Positions 12,402 to 12,507 of a stretch of DNA of 12,507 bases are shown piece after piece; positions within the stretch are counted from its first letter, which is position 1; each line of letters starts with the position of its first letter. The position numbers and the translations under genes were made by a program. Below the pieces are notes generated by a model that saw nothing but the letters and a program-made list of their open reading frames with translations, made no database searches and was not told where the DNA came from. The DNA comes from Nitrospinota bacterium. GTDB taxonomy: Bacteria > Nitrospinota > Nitrospinia > UBA9942. The stretch lies in contig JACQEW010000254.1 of NCBI GenBank assembly GCA_016200365.1, forward strand, positions 1 through 12,507, written 5' to 3'.

Positions 12402-12507
12402 AAACAACAGATAAAAGTATCAGATATTTGATATAATATATGTTATCAACGAACAATTCTGGAGGGAAACAGATGGCATATAATTTCATAGAGTGTAATC
12501 GTGAACA
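12366..12507 (+). mobile_element. IS1182-family insertion sequence, left end (continues beyond window)
   Basis: The boundary is inferred from where nucleotidyltransferase homology ends (about 12365) and from the transposase start at 12473. The first bases contain CTGTTG (12371-12376), which is complementary to CAACAG (12405-12410) and could be a transposase-binding palindrome. A TATAAT hexamer (12432-12437) may be the -10 of the transposase promoter, though no convincing -35 is seen. The terminal inverted repeat cannot be confirmed without the right end. Confidence 0.6.
12473..12507 (+). CDS. IS1182-family transposase, first 11 codons (3' end outside window)
   Basis: A strong GGAGGG site (12461-12466) precedes an ATG and the residues MAYNFIECNRE before the window ends. 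IS1182 transposases commonly begin with a short lead followed by xFIxYNRDQxxLLPPSL, and the visible residues fit that pattern. Only 35 bases are available, so the call rests on this short match and on the upstream gene being cut here. Confidence 0.6.
   Translation, partial: MAYNFIECNRE

Overview
The window looks like a chromosomal segment of a Gram-negative, moderately AT-rich bacterium. The Gram-negative call rests on a FadL/OmpP1-type outer-membrane porin. The mix of HD-GYP signalling genes, a ComEC with many repeat-derived linkers, and C-rich 'CCCTTTATTAAAGGG' hairpin repeats read in-frame resembles Nitrospirota or Desulfobacterota-like environmental genomes. That taxonomic guess is an inference from style and was not tested.

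Layout, left to right. (i) 2-1068: the 3' end of an HD-GYP phosphodiesterase gene, a heptad-based hairpin repeat, and a two-gene unit coding a small PilZ-like protein and a 52-aa Arg-rich protein. (ii) 1168-4974: comEC on the plus strand meets a minus-strand unit (a 118-aa unknown gene, then pcm) with no bases between the two stop codons. comEC and pcm carry at least seven short palindromic repeats inside their reading frames. (iii) 4975-6824: a large perfect-armed inverted repeat, an RNase Z-like metallo-beta-lactamase gene, an exact 67-bp tandem duplication across that gene's start, and a decayed IS4-family transposase abutting the tail of a PD-(D/E)XK-nuclease-like gene. (iv) 6853-8127: a fadL-like porin gene. 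(v) 8128-9140: a gene graveyard with a 135-bp inverted repeat, a 7TMR-DISM receptor fragment, a RelE/ParE-like toxin fragment and another inverted repeat. (vi) 9141-10406: a complete DUF3391-HD-GYP gene, paralogous to the fragment at the left edge. (vii) 10527-12507: trpB, divergent from the HD-GYP gene, then a 73-aa small protein and an overlapping AbiEii-like nucleotidyltransferase whose 3' end appears cut by an IS1182-family element running off the right edge.

How the genes fit together. The HD-GYP proteins and the PilZ-like protein suggest cyclic-di-GMP control. comEC supplies the DNA-uptake channel. pcm repairs isoaspartyl damage and may be membrane-anchored or exported. trpB stands without trpA in this window. 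The small-protein/nucleotidyltransferase pair has toxin-antitoxin-like architecture.

The most unusual signal is not one gene but the repeats. Several hairpins or arrays are built from tandem 7-bp units, each locus with its own heptamer, and they sit inside open frames as peptide linkers or even as the N-terminus of Pcm. A second pattern is three genes without a Shine-Dalgarno sequence, each with a TANNNT hexamer ending exactly 6 nt before the ATG, which suggests leaderless mRNAs.
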